Shown: positions 17,880 through 26,576 of the stretch, one piece after another | Position numbering within the stretch: position 1 is the stretch's first letter | Layout: each line of letters opens with the position of its first letter | The notes under the pieces: model-generated | Databases searched by the model: none | The model's input: the letters and a program-made list of their open reading frames with translations, nothing else | Told to the model about the DNA's origin: nothing | Program-made: the position numbers and the translations under genes | Assembly (NCBI GenBank): GCA_964496575.1 | Contig: CAZCAC010000036.1 | Location: 1-64,000, forward strand | Length of the DNA stretch: 64,000 nucleotides | Reading direction: 5' to 3' | From: CAZCAC01 sp964496575 | GTDB taxonomy: Bacteria > Planctomycetota > UBA1135 > GCA-002686595

Positions 17880-19865
17880 ATGAGGAGACTCCTGCTGCTC
17901 GTCATCTGCCTGGGGCTGGCCAACGTGGCCGCCGCCCAGCTCGCACTCGAGGACTTCGACGGTGGTACCTTTCCGCCCCCGGGCTGGGTCGTCCGCGACA
18001 ACAGCGGCCACGGCAGCGTCTGGCAGACCAGCTCCCATTGGGGCGATGGGAACCTGGCCGGTGGCACGGGCGAGTGCGCCGCCGCCGACAGTGACTCTCA
18101 TCCATGGCCCCCCGTCGACACCGACCTGATCACGCCCGCGTTCGACGTCCCCGCGCTCAACTTCTTCTTGGAGTTCGATCACGGCTACGAGTACCACCAG
18201 TCCGACTGGGGTGATGTCGATGCCAGCGTCGGTGGCGGTCCCTGGATCGACCTGAGGCGCTTCTACACTCACGGTGGTCACATCCGGATCAGCCTCGATG
18301 CCTTCGCGGGCTCGACGAACGTCCGGATCCGATTCCGCTACGTCGCCCAGGGCGACCGATACTGGCATGTCGACAACGTCGAGGTCGTCCAGTGGAAACC
18401 GGCGCTCTGGAAGGAGGACTTCGACGGCGGCATCTGGCCTCCGGCGGGCTGGACGGTGGTCGACCACGCTGGCACCGGAAACGTGTGGGACACCGGTAGC
18501 AGCTACCCCTACGGGAACCCGTCCGGAGGCACTGGCGAGTGCGCCGCCACCGACGGCTGGGGGTACGGAACCGGGGCGCTGGCCAACACCAGCCTGATCA
18601 CCCATGTGTTCGATATTCCGCCCGGGGCCTACGACCTGGAATGGCAGAACAACTTCGTCGGCAGCTTCGACTTCGGCTACGTCTACATCAGCGTCGGCGG
18701 TGGTGGCCCCTGGATCCTCCTGAAGACCTTCGACCCGGAAACCTCCGGCTGGGAGTTGGTCAGCTTGTACGACTACTCCGGAGCGACGGGCTGCCGGTTC
18801 CGATTCGGCTATGAGAAGGCTCAAGGGGCGCTGGGTCACCGCTGGCACGTCGATGACGTCACCGTCCGGGAAGCAGAACCGCCCCCTCCCGCCATCTGGG
18901 AGGAGGTCTTCAACGGGGGCACGTTCCCGCCCGCTGGCTGGACGGTCTTCGACAACGCCGGAGGCGGCAACGTCTGGAATCTCTCCTCGACCTGGACCAA
19001 GGGCAACCGGACCGGGGGATCGGGCGAGGCCGCCGCGATCGACGACGACGAGGTCGGCCACGGGACGATGACCGACACCGAGCTGATCACTCCTTCCTTC
19101 CTCGTGCCCGGCGCCAGCCTGTTGTTCTCCTACCGACACCAGTTCGTCCAGGAGCATGGACAGGAGGGGCGGGTCGACATCAGCGTCGAGGGCGGTCCCT
19201 GGACGAACCTGCACACGTATACGGATTCCACGGGAGGCACGGTCGAGGTCGACATGGATACCTACGTCGGGAACAACGTGCAGATCCGCTTTCACTACAC
19301 GGACCTCGGCACCTGGGGTTGGTACTGGCACGTCGACGACGTGAGGCTGTATCTGCCAGGCGTCGTCGCCCCGGGCTCACCCTTCTGCTTCGGCAGCACC
19401 ACGTCGGGCAATCCCTGCCCGTGCGACAATGACAACGACGGCTCCGATGTGGTCGGTGCCGGCTGTGCGCACGACGACTCCCCGGCGGGCGCCCGTCTCG
19501 GGGCGAGTGGCCAGGCGAGCGTCACGGCCGACACGCTGCTCCTCCAGGGTCAGCGCGGACCGGTCGGCAACTCGACCCTGTTCTTCCAGGCTGACAACAC
19601 CAACGACGGTGCCGGTCTCTTCCTCGGCGACGGCATTCGTTGCGCCGGTGGAGGTCTGATCCGCCTGAAGGTCGGGCTGACCGACGCGACCGGGTACGCC
19701 GACTCGAGCCCGATGATGATCAGCACCCGATCGGCGAACTTCGGCCACCCGATCTCGCCCGGTGAGACGCTGTACTACCAGTGGTGGTTCCGCGACGTGG
19801 GCGGCTCGCCCTGTGGCACCGAGAGCAACACCTCGAACGGCTACGGGATCACCTGGATTCCTTGA
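17880..19865 (+). CDS. Secreted protein with three choice-of-anchor-J/MAM-like repeats and C-terminal domain
   Basis: The ATG at 17880 gives a 661-residue protein with a clear signal peptide (MRRLLLLVICLGLANVAAAQ). Three homologous ~160-residue domains follow at about 22-180, 181-340 and 341-505, each starting (E)xFxGGxxPPxGW and ending WHVDDV/WHVDNV. This is the pattern of the cleaved-adhesin/choice-of-anchor-J family of jelly-roll modules. The rest is the Cys-rich C-terminal domain (FCFGSTTSGNPCPCDNDNDG, GCAHDDS, LFFQADNTND, LGDGIRCAGGG, WWFRDVGGSPCGTESNTSNGYGITW). Adhesion to carbohydrate or cells is inferred from the module type. Confidence 0.87.
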   Translation: MRRLLLLVICLGLANVAAAQLALEDFDGGTFPPPGWVVRDNSGHGSVWQTSSHWGDGNLAGGTGECAAADSDSHPWPPVDTDLITPAFDVPALNFFLEFDHGYEYHQSDWGDVDASVGGGPWIDLRRFYTHGGHIRISLDAFAGSTNVRIRFRYVAQGDRYWHVDNVEVVQWKPALWKEDFDGGIWPPAGWTVVDHAGTGNVWDTGSSYPYGNPSGGTGECAATDGWGYGTGALANTSLITHVFDIPPGAYDLEWQNNFVGSFDFGYVYISVGGGGPWILLKTFDPETSGWELVSLYDYSGATGCRFRFGYEKAQGALGHRWHVDDVTVREAEPPPPAIWEEVFNGGTFPPAGWTVFDNAGGGNVWNLSSTWTKGNRTGGSGEAAAIDDDEVGHGTMTDTELITPSFLVPGASLLFSYRHQFVQEHGQEGRVDISVEGGPWTNLHTYTDSTGGTVEVDMDTYVGNNVQIRFHYTDLGTWGWYWHVDDVRLYLPGVVAPGSPFCFGSTTSGNPCPCDNDNDGSDVVGAGCAHDDSPAGARLGASGQASVTADTLLLQGQRGPVGNSTLFFQADNTNDGAGLFLGDGIRCAGGGLIRLKVGLTDATGYADSSPMMISTRSANFGHPISPGETLYYQWWFRDVGGSPCGTESNTSNGYGITWIP

Positions 19866-19961
19866 GCTCTGATCGACGCCGGAGGGCGCAGCCGATGTGC
19901 CGGTCCACCGATCTTCCGGACTCATCTCCGCCGGGATCGGGCCTCGGGAGCGACGACGACC

Positions 19962-21146
19962 TCAACGATCGCCGAGAGCGGGGCGACGGAGCAGGGTGAA
20001 CATGGCCCTGTCGATCGCCCTCTCGGCCGCGGCTCCGCCGCAGTTCGTCGCCAGCAGAATGGCCCTGTCCTTCTCCGGAGCCAGCCACATCCGGGCAAAC
20101 CACCACCGGTTGCTGCCGGCGTGGGTCAGGACCATTCCCACTCCACCGGCCCACTTCGAGACCCCCCATCCGAGCGCGACGTCTCCGCCCGGAGGAGGCG
20201 TGTGCAGCCTGCGGAAAGTCTCCTCCGGGAGGAAGTCGCTCTCACCTCGAGCCCCGTCGATGTGGAGCGCCACGAACCTGGCCCAGTCATCGAGCGAGAG
20301 GTGCACGGTTCCGGCCGGGCCGATCACGGGCGGGTTGTCGGCCATCGGACCCGGCTCGATCGGCTTCCCCTCGCGATGCCCGCGGGGCTGCGTCACCGCC
20401 TCGGCGACCCCGGGCGCGCCGTAACCCGCCGAGCTCATGCCGAGCGGCTCGAGGACCCGCCCTCGGAGCAGCTCCTCCCAGGATGCATCGCCCGCCACCT
20501 CCGCGATCGCCCCCGCCACCGCGTAGCCGAAGTTCGAGTAGAGCGTGTCGGTCCCCGCCGGCGCCGCGGGTTCCTGCTGTAGCACCAGCACCGCGAGCTG
20601 CCGTCGCTGCTCTCGCATCGATCCGGGCAGGGACCGGAGCTGCGAGCGGATGGCGGAGTCGGGCGTCCGGTCGGAGGGAAGGCCCGAGCGATGGGCCAGC
20701 AGCTGCTCGAGGGTGACCGCGCGGTACTCCGGTCGGATCTCGTCCGCCAGGTCCGGGAGGGACTCGGCGATGGTGGTCCCCCACGACAGCTTCTCCTCCT
20801 CGACCAGGAGGGCGATCAGCGTCGACGTGAGGGCCTTGGTGCAGGAGCCGATGTGCCAGAGGTCGTCCACCGTGACCGCTTCGGCCGACCCGATCGCGCG
20901 CAATCCGACGGCGCCCCGGGCGATCACCTCGCCGCCGTGCACGACCACGGCAGCCAGGGACGGCAACTCGTGCTTCTCGCGAACGGGCTCGAGCAGGTCG
21001 TTCAGGTTCTCGACCTCGAGTCGGGACGCCGCCGGCTCCTGTGCCCCGGGGTCGGCCTCCGCCGCCGGGATACAGCCCCACGCCGTGGAGACGAGCAGCA
21101 GAGCCAGGACGGCTTCTCTCGCGGTCGCTACTTCGGATCGGTCCAT
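19962..21146 (-). CDS. Serine beta-lactamase-family hydrolase (class C / esterase-like lipoprotein)
   Basis: The ATG at 21146 is preceded by GGAGGAAG and gives a 394-residue protein with a lipoprotein-like leader (LLLVSTAWGC). The active-site signatures of the beta-lactamase/penicillin-binding-protein superfamily are present: SCTK (SxxK nucleophile) near residue 96, YSN (YxN) near 200, and HAG (in place of KTG) near 339. The HxG form is usual for class C-like esterases and D-aminopeptidases. It is probably a periplasmic or surface peptidase/esterase; true beta-lactam resistance is not implied. It is convergent with the adhesin-like gene to its left. Confidence 0.88.
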   Translation of the reverse strand: MDRSEVATAREAVLALLLVSTAWGCIPAAEADPGAQEPAASRLEVENLNDLLEPVREKHELPSLAAVVVHGGEVIARGAVGLRAIGSAEAVTVDDLWHIGSCTKALTSTLIALLVEEEKLSWGTTIAESLPDLADEIRPEYRAVTLEQLLAHRSGLPSDRTPDSAIRSQLRSLPGSMREQRRQLAVLVLQQEPAAPAGTDTLYSNFGYAVAGAIAEVAGDASWEELLRGRVLEPLGMSSAGYGAPGVAEAVTQPRGHREGKPIEPGPMADNPPVIGPAGTVHLSLDDWARFVALHIDGARGESDFLPEETFRRLHTPPPGGDVALGWGVSKWAGGVGMVLTHAGSNRWWFARMWLAPEKDRAILLATNCGGAAAERAIDRAMFTLLRRPALGDR

Positions 21147-21162
21147 CCGTGCTTCCTCCGGT

Positions 21163-21237
21163 GAGTATGGTGCCAGGAGTACGGTGCCAGGACGGAATCC
21201 GCCACCAGTTGGCGGGTTTTGTCCTGGCACCGTACTC
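21163..21237. repeat. Nested inverted repeat (TGGCACCGTACTC-type element)
   Basis: GAGTACGGTGCCAGGAC (21177-21193) and its perfect 17-nt complement (21221-21237) enclose a second stem CCGCCA/TGGCGG. A partial copy (GAGTATGGTGCCAGGA) precedes it at 21163, and CCTGGCACCGTACT recurs at 21459-21472. The element lies immediately upstream of the hydrolase start, in a 425-bp gap that otherwise holds only a second repeat. It may be a REP-like transposable remnant. Confidence 0.7.
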
Positions 21238-21275
21238 AGAGTGGGCGAATGGTGACTGACACAGTGCGCCAGTTA

Positions 21276-21436
21276 CCTCGGCGATCTCTGCTTCCTCAGC
21301 GGTCCAGGCCAATCTGAAACCTCCACGATCTCTGCCTCCGTCGCGAGCTCACCGCGCTCTCTGCTCCCTCAGCGCCGCTCTGGTCCTCCGCGAGCTCTGC
21401 GTGAAACCACCGCGCCCTCCGCCTCCTCCGCGTCCT
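21276..21436 (-). repeat. GCGGAG-type dispersed repeat, inverted copy 1
   Basis: Read on the minus strand, this ~160-bp stretch is a run of GCGGAGG/GCAGAGAGCGCGG units. It matches 26332-26495 (plus strand) closely over its length, including GTGGTTTCACGC and CCAGAGCGGCGCTGAG. It lies in the 425-bp gap before propeller paralog 2. It translates into Ala/Glu-rich nonsense and is not a gene. A related unit forms the palindrome at 54485-54790. Confidence 0.75.
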
Positions 21437-21571
21437 GATCCCGCCTTCACCCCACGACCCTGGCACCGTACTTCCACGTGAACCGATCAGGCGAATGGCC
21501 TCGCGAAGTATCCTCGCAATGCGCGGAACCCGCCGAACCTGCACAGGTTCGAGATCCCGAGGAGACACCCC

Positions 21572-24085
21572 ATGCTGGCCATCCTGACCACTGTGGCGCT
21601 GGCGGCCACGCCTGTCGAAGTCCCGGACTGGATCGATCTGTTCCTGGAGGGGAGTCGCGCGCTGGAGCAGGGCGAGCTCGGGGTGGCACAGCAGGCCCTG
21701 GAGCGCGCCCTCGAGCTGCAGCCCGGCCACGCCCCGATCGCCTGGCAGCTCGCCGGGGCCCTGGCGCGCGGCGGGGATGCTGCCGGTGCACTCGAGCAGC
21801 TCGAGTCGGTCGTCGATGGAGGCGGCGGCGAGGCGGCGCTGCTCGAGTGGGATCCCGACCTCGCCTCGCTGCGGGAGGAAGCCCGGTTCGGGGGACTGCT
21901 CGAACAGCTGACGGCTCGCGATCGAGAGCGGCCGGCTCCATCGGGCCCGGCCGCCCGGCTCGGCGGCTTCGATCAGCAGCTCTGGTCCTCCTCCTGGCCC
22001 AATGAGAGCAACGTCGTCCACGGCCGCTATCGGGACACCTACCTGCGCGACCGGCGTGCCGGGGAGACGCTGGCCGTGCTCGGCCGGTTCGGAGACCGCG
22101 TCGATCGAGTCGCCGTCCACCCTCGAGGCCGCTGGGTGGTCGTCCCGGTGAGCACGCCCGAGCGGGTCGCGAGCCTGCGCGTCTTCGACGGAGCCAGCGG
22201 GGATCTGGTGCGGGAGCTGGAAGGGACCTGGGAGGCGTGGTCGGTCCAGTTCAGCGCGGACGGCGCACGGCTCCTGGCGAAGGGAAGCCGGGCGCCGGAG
22301 ATCCCCCGGGGAGCGGTGGTGTGGGATACCGAGACCTGGACGCCGGTGGCCGAACTCTTCACGGACTGCAAGCAAGCCGTGCTCTCGCCCGACGGGAGAA
22401 GCGTGGTTCTGCTCTCGGTCCGCGGCGCGGCGCACCACTCCGGCCAGTGGAAGGTCACCTACGGCGTGTCGCTGTGGAGGGTCGACGAGAAGCCTCTGGT
22501 CGCGCAGCACCGGATTCCGAAACCGAGGCTGTTCAAGACGCCGGAGTTCTCGGCCGACAGCTCGCTCCTGCTCGTCGTGGAGTACCGGGGTACCGGCCTC
22601 TTCGTCTACGACGTCGAGAGCGGCGAGGAGCGGCGACGGATCGCGTCGGGTAAGACCCCCTTCCGCGACGCGTGCCTCCTCGGCGTGACCGGCGCGATCG
22701 CCACGAGCGACGAGGAGGGATCGATCTGGATCTGGCCGGCGCAGGGAAAGGGAATCCGGCGCATCTTCGAGGTGCTCGATGGGAAGCCGTTCCTGCTCGA
22801 CGCCTCTCCCGACGGCAGTACGCTGCTCGCCAGGCGGTCGAACGCGCTCCAGGTCTTCGATGTGAGTAGCGGGAAGCAACTGTGGGCCTCCGACCGCGCG
22901 CCCGGCGGAAGCGTGAGGAGCGCGCGCCACAGCCCCGACGGGGCGCGCGCGATGGTTAACTACTGGAACGAGGAACCGTGTGTCGTTCACGACGCTCGTA
23001 GCGGCAGAGTGTTGTCGATTCACCAGAGCCCGCGACTCCGCTCGGTCATCAGGCCCCACCCGGAGCGGAACGAGCTGTGGGTCGGGCTCTCCGACGGTAC
23101 CTTGCGGCGGATCGACGCCGCCTCGGGCCGAGCCCTCGACAGCTGGCACCACGGCGATGCCCCGATCACCGGGATGTGCTTCATCGCGGACGGCGAGCGG
23201 CTCGCGTTCATCGACCGAGATGGCCTCTTGCGCGTCATCGACACGCGAAGCGGTGAGTTGACGGCGAGGATTCCGGGAGCCGGCCGGAGGTACGGAGGTT
23301 CGAACGGCTACGACTGCGAGCTCTCCCCCGATGGCTCGATTCTGCTGGTCGACGAGCCGAGGGGCCCGCTCCACCTCTACCGCACCTCCGACTGGACGCT
23401 GCAATGCTCCATCCACGCCGAGCCCTACGATCGCGAACGCAGCTGGAGGGCCGACGGCGGACTGCTCGCCGTGTCCGTCGACCGGGGCCTCGTGCGGCTC
23501 TTCGATACGCAGAGCGGCGAGCCCCTCGAGCTCGAGCTCCGGGTCGAGTACGGGTGGACCCCCACGATCGGGTTCGAGCCGCGCGGGAACCGCCTGTGGA
23601 TCGCCGACAACGACTCCACGCTTCACGTCTTCGACACGGAGAGCGGCGGAGAGGTGCAGACGCTGAGCCAGACCGACATCGCCATCAGCGAGATCCTGGT
23701 GTGTGCGATCCTCTTCCGGGACGATGGTGAGCTGGCCGTCACCTCCTCGCAGGACGTGGGAGTCATCGCGGGCTGGCACCCCGAGAGCGGTCGGAGGCTG
23801 TGGGACTACCACTACTGGGGCGGGACGCCGGCGGCCGTGCGCTGTGCCCTCGGTCGCAGCGGCGATCGCGTGTACGTCTTCGAACAGGGCGACCACACCC
23901 CGAGGATCGTCGACGCCGAGGATGGAAGCACGCTACTCGACCTCGCGGAGCGCGGGATCGAAGAGCTGCTGCCGCTGCCGGACGAGCGCCTCGTCGCCGC
24001 CGTGGGTCCGGAGGGGCTGGAGGTGATCGAGACCGGAGAGGGCCGGTGCCGCTGGAGGCGGATGGAGATCGAGGGGGGTGACTAG
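21572..24085 (+). CDS. WD40-like beta-propeller protein, paralog 2, truncated by in-frame TAG
   Basis: The ATG at 21572 follows CCGAGGAGA and the protein aligns end to end with paralogs 1 and 3. It has the TPR-like unit (residues ~14-110), then propeller blades (HPRGRWVVVPV, SPDGRSVVLL, DTRSGELTARIPG, DTQSGEPLEL). The frame stops at codon 838 (TAG 24083-24085), where both paralogs have Trp in a GxGWLL context. The same frame then continues to 24562. Read through, it would be exactly 996 codons, the same as paralog 1, so a single TGG to TAG change is the simplest explanation. The truncated product loses the ~160-residue C-terminal domain. Confidence 0.8.
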   Translation: MLAILTTVALAATPVEVPDWIDLFLEGSRALEQGELGVAQQALERALELQPGHAPIAWQLAGALARGGDAAGALEQLESVVDGGGGEAALLEWDPDLASLREEARFGGLLEQLTARDRERPAPSGPAARLGGFDQQLWSSSWPNESNVVHGRYRDTYLRDRRAGETLAVLGRFGDRVDRVAVHPRGRWVVVPVSTPERVASLRVFDGASGDLVRELEGTWEAWSVQFSADGARLLAKGSRAPEIPRGAVVWDTETWTPVAELFTDCKQAVLSPDGRSVVLLSVRGAAHHSGQWKVTYGVSLWRVDEKPLVAQHRIPKPRLFKTPEFSADSSLLLVVEYRGTGLFVYDVESGEERRRIASGKTPFRDACLLGVTGAIATSDEEGSIWIWPAQGKGIRRIFEVLDGKPFLLDASPDGSTLLARRSNALQVFDVSSGKQLWASDRAPGGSVRSARHSPDGARAMVNYWNEEPCVVHDARSGRVLSIHQSPRLRSVIRPHPERNELWVGLSDGTLRRIDAASGRALDSWHHGDAPITGMCFIADGERLAFIDRDGLLRVIDTRSGELTARIPGAGRRYGGSNGYDCELSPDGSILLVDEPRGPLHLYRTSDWTLQCSIHAEPYDRERSWRADGGLLAVSVDRGLVRLFDTQSGEPLELELRVEYGWTPTIGFEPRGNRLWIADNDSTLHVFDTESGGEVQTLSQTDIAISEILVCAILFRDDGELAVTSSQDVGVIAGWHPESGRRLWDYHYWGGTPAAVRCALGRSGDRVYVFEQGDHTPRIVDAEDGSTLLDLAERGIEELLPLPDERLVAAVGPEGLEVIETGEGRCRWRRMEIEGGD

Positions 24086-24562
24086 CTGCTCTCCGCTCCG
24101 ACCCGACACGTCGACGGCACGCGCCATGCGCTCGAGCAGCTGCACCTGGTACTGCCCGAGCGTTCCTATCCGCTCGACGCGCTGGCGGCGGCGCTGCTCG
24201 ATCCGAAGAAGATCCGCGCGGCGGCGGAGGGAGTCCTCCTGGCGCCGATTCGGTTGCCAGCGATCCCCGAGCTGGTATGGGAAACGCCACAGCCGCGCGT
24301 CGTGCGGCTCTCCGAGGACCAGGAGCTGCCCACGGTCGAGCTGGTGGCCCGCTGTCCCGAGGGTGTCGCCGGCTTCGAGCTCCTGCGCGACGGCGAGCGC
24401 CAACACCTGGCCGGGGAGGCGGTCTCCCCCACCGAGCGGCGCCTCTCCTTCCAGTTCGAACGGCCGACCGACGGGGATTCGCTCGATTACCGCTGGCGAT
24501 CGATCGGCGAGAGTGGTGTGCTCAGCTGGGCGCTGCACCTGACCGCCGAGCTCGAGCGGTGA
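24086..24562 (+). pseudogene. In-frame 3' remainder of propeller paralog 2 after the TAG
   Basis: These 158 codons plus stop begin LLSAPTRHVDGTRHALEQLHL and end ALHLTAELER, matching the C-terminal domain of the paralogs at 15932 and 29543 without frameshift. An internal ATG at 24254 gives a fragment only. The high conservation of this stretch downstream of the stop suggests that the stop is recent, an error, or suppressed. Confidence 0.75.
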
Positions 24563-24625
24563 GCGGGCGCGGGTTCCGTATCCCCGCTCCAGATCGATCT
24601 CGGGCTGAACCGAAGTAGACCGGAG

Positions 24626-24763
24626 ATGGACGACCAGCGAATAGACGCCGTTTACGGAGAGACGGCCCAGAAGACCGCCGCCGCCATCGTCGGCGGCTAC
24701 GCGATCTTCGTCGGGTTCCAGGTCGGGGACTTTCTCTGCGCGGCCCTCGGCGGCGGGACCTGA
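24626..24763 (+). CDS. N-terminal part of a membrane protein interrupted by in-frame TGA
   Basis: This 45-residue frame (MDDQRIDAVYGETAQKTAAA...) has one hydrophobic stretch and stops at TGA 24761-24763. The same frame resumes at once (GLSPLTLIPVAIAAL...) and runs to 25216 as a multi-helix membrane protein, so the two parts look like one 197-codon gene. The context GGGT-stop-GLSP would be natural with Trp (TGG) at that site. Confidence 0.5.
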   Translation: MDDQRIDAVYGETAQKTAAAIVGGYAIFVGFQVGDFLCAALGGGT

Positions 24764-24790
24764 GGCCTCAGTCCGCTCACCCTGATCCCC

Positions 24791-25216
24791 GTGGCCATCG
24801 CGGCGCTGATCGGGGTGAACGTCGGGCTCACGGTGAGCTTCCGACGCCTCTTCCTCCTGTCGGTCGTCGGACAGCTCCTGATCGGGGGCTACGCCATCCT
24901 CGAGGATCTCCAGACGGCGCCCGTCTTCGTGCCGTTCCTGCTCCTCGCCCTGGTCATTCAGCTCGCGGCCGGTGTCGTCTTCGTACGGGCCGGGCGCGGA
25001 CCCGTCCCGTGGTCCATTCTCCGGTGGCTGTTCACGGCGGGCGCCGGTCTGCTGACGCTTCGCATCGCCGCCATCGCCCTGCCGCGTCTGGCGGAGGGTT
25101 CGCTGTTCTCCTTCCTGCTCTTCTCGGTGATGTTCCTCGTGCCCAGCGTGGGACAGATCGCGCTGATGTGGTGGGCCGAGAGGCAGGGTCTGCGTTCCGG
25201 CACTGACGCCGTCTAG
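24791..25216 (+). CDS. Multi-spanning membrane protein, probably the 3' part of an interrupted gene
   Basis: From the GTG at 24791 this 141-residue product has about four hydrophobic helices (near residues 1-18, 22-60, 78-95 and 103-128) and a short polar tail. It is in frame with the 45-residue ORF at 24626, separated from it by TGA and nine sense codons. No family is recognised. If the stop is real, the GTG could allow a shortened product, but no clear RBS precedes it. It follows propeller paralog 2 in the same direction. Confidence 0.6.
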   Translation: MAIAALIGVNVGLTVSFRRLFLLSVVGQLLIGGYAILEDLQTAPVFVPFLLLALVIQLAAGVVFVRAGRGPVPWSILRWLFTAGAGLLTLRIAAIALPRLAEGSLFSFLLFSVMFLVPSVGQIALMWWAERQGLRSGTDAV

Positions 25217-25773
25217 CGGGGTCAGTGGTGGCCTCGCACCGGTGAATGAGGGCTGTCGGCTCGTGTCGGGACATTTATCTGCTTGATAGGGCGGTGAATG
25301 GAAACGAGTGGACGGGAATGGACCGCGAATGTGGCACTCGAGCCGAGAGCGTAGGAAGCCGTAACGCGGGACCTCGCCGGGGGGGTGAGCGAGGGGCGCA
25401 CCGAGGTCGACGACGCCGCCGAGGCCTCCGAACAGGCGCCGCCGGAACCCGCGGTGCTCGAGCTCGTCGCGAGCGATGCGCAGGGCGTGGTGCTCCGGTT
25501 CGCGAAGTGACGGGCGAAGGGTCCGAGAACAGGGGCGTCGGGATCCCGCGGGCCTGGGAGCCGAATGCACGAATCCCGGTTTCTCGACCTGGAGGTCAGG
25601 AAGAAGGGACTCTTCGCTCGCAACCCGTTGGCCGAGCTGGCCTCGCGGCGCCCGACATGCGCGCGCGGAAGGCTATCGGAAGGGATCGGTGACGGGCCGT
25701 GGGCGCGACGGCCGCCGCTCGGTACGCTACGGGACCCGGCGCGCACCACGCAGAATCACGGCGATCGACCGAC
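25217..25773. other. 557-bp region without a confident gene
   Basis: I see no gene here that I would defend. A short plus-strand frame near 25385-25507 ends in a protein-like AVLELVASDAQGVVLRFAK, which could be the end of a decayed gene, but it has no good start. No strong hairpin or long repeat is evident. The promoter for the DUF2200 gene should lie at its right end. Confidence 0.4.
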
Positions 25774-26136
25774 ATGACTCCCCAATCCAAACAAGACGAA
25801 CGAATCGCGAAGATGATCTTCGCGTCCATTTACCCGCTCTACGTGAACAAGGTCGAGAAGAAGGGGCGCACCGAGGCGGACCTGCGCAAGGTCATCCAGT
25901 GGCTGACCGGCTTCACGAAGGCGAAGCTCGACAAGCACATCAAGCAGGAGTCGACCATCGAGGCCTTCTTCGACGACGCCGAGCTGAACCCGAACGCGTC
26001 ACTCATCACGGGTGTGATCTGCGGCTACCGCGTCGAGGAGATCGAGAACCCGCTGACCCAGAAGGCCCGCTACATGGACAAGCTCGTCGACGAGCTGGCC
26101 CGAGGGAAGAAGATGGAGAGCATCCTGCGGTCGTAG
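25774..26136 (+). CDS. DUF2200 family protein
   Basis: The ATG at 25774 gives 120 residues. The sequence RIAKMIFASIYPLYVNKVEKKGRT, followed by VIQWLTGF and a later NPLTQKARYMDKLVDELARGKKM, matches my memory of the widespread ~110-residue DUF2200 family, at the usual family length. No biochemical function is established for it that I know of. A longer in-frame start at 25699 adds a low-complexity stretch and is not supported. It stands alone between repeat-containing gaps. Confidence 0.85.
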   Translation: MTPQSKQDERIAKMIFASIYPLYVNKVEKKGRTEADLRKVIQWLTGFTKAKLDKHIKQESTIEAFFDDAELNPNASLITGVICGYRVEEIENPLTQKARYMDKLVDELARGKKMESILRS

Positions 26137-26331
26137 AGCGATCCTGACTCGAGCGGGTAGAAGGCACTCACGCCGAGCCTCCCGCGCCTCCGACCGCGCA
26201 CGATGACGGGCCTTCGGGCCTCGTGGTAGCCGGATGTGTGACCCCCGATTTCTTCGAGAGGGAGTCGTGGAATCGGTCGATTTCGGCTTCTGGGACGACT
26301 TCCTCATCAGGAATGGCTGCGCGACCGGACG

Positions 26332-26495
26332 GGACGCGGAGGGAGCGGAGGACGCGGTGGTTTCACGCGGAGCTCGCGGAGGTCCAGAGCGGCGCTGAGA
26401 GAGCAGAGAGCGCGGTGAGCTCACGACGGGAGCAGAGACCGCGGAGGTTTCGGACTGGTGGGGGCACGGAGAGAGCGGAGATCGCGGAGAGGTTC
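26332..26495 (+). repeat. GCGGAG-type dispersed repeat, copy 2
   Basis: A ~164-bp run of GCGGAG/GCAGAGAGCG units, an inverted copy of 21276-21436 with a closely similar unit order. It lies in the 440-bp gap between the DUF2200 gene and propeller paralog 3. It is open in the frame of that gene and would add a spurious Arg/Glu-rich extension to it, but the true start is downstream at 26577. Confidence 0.75.
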
Positions 26496-26576
26496 GGGGA
26501 CCTCCCGCGGAGTATCCTCGGCCTGCACGGAACTCTTCCGGCGCGCGCGTGTTCGAGGTCCCGAGGAGGTCTCCCC

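Noticed and set aside
19962..21146. Antibiotic-resistance beta-lactamase
   Set aside because: The third motif is HAG rather than KTG and the protein is esterase/peptidase-like; resistance cannot be inferred.
21296..23896. Long minus-strand open frame opposite propeller paralog 2
   Set aside because: It is a shadow of a well-conserved paralogous gene and starts inside the dispersed repeat.
1186..25216. Reassigned genetic code (TGA = Trp) to explain in-frame TGAs
   Set aside because: Many well-defined genes here end in TGA, including overlapping ATGA/GTGA junctions in rnf and hmc, and one interruption is TAG.
26223..26576. N-terminal extension of propeller paralog 3
   Set aside because: It translates the GCGGAG-type repeat and is absent from the paralogs; the start at 26577 has an RBS and aligns with them.
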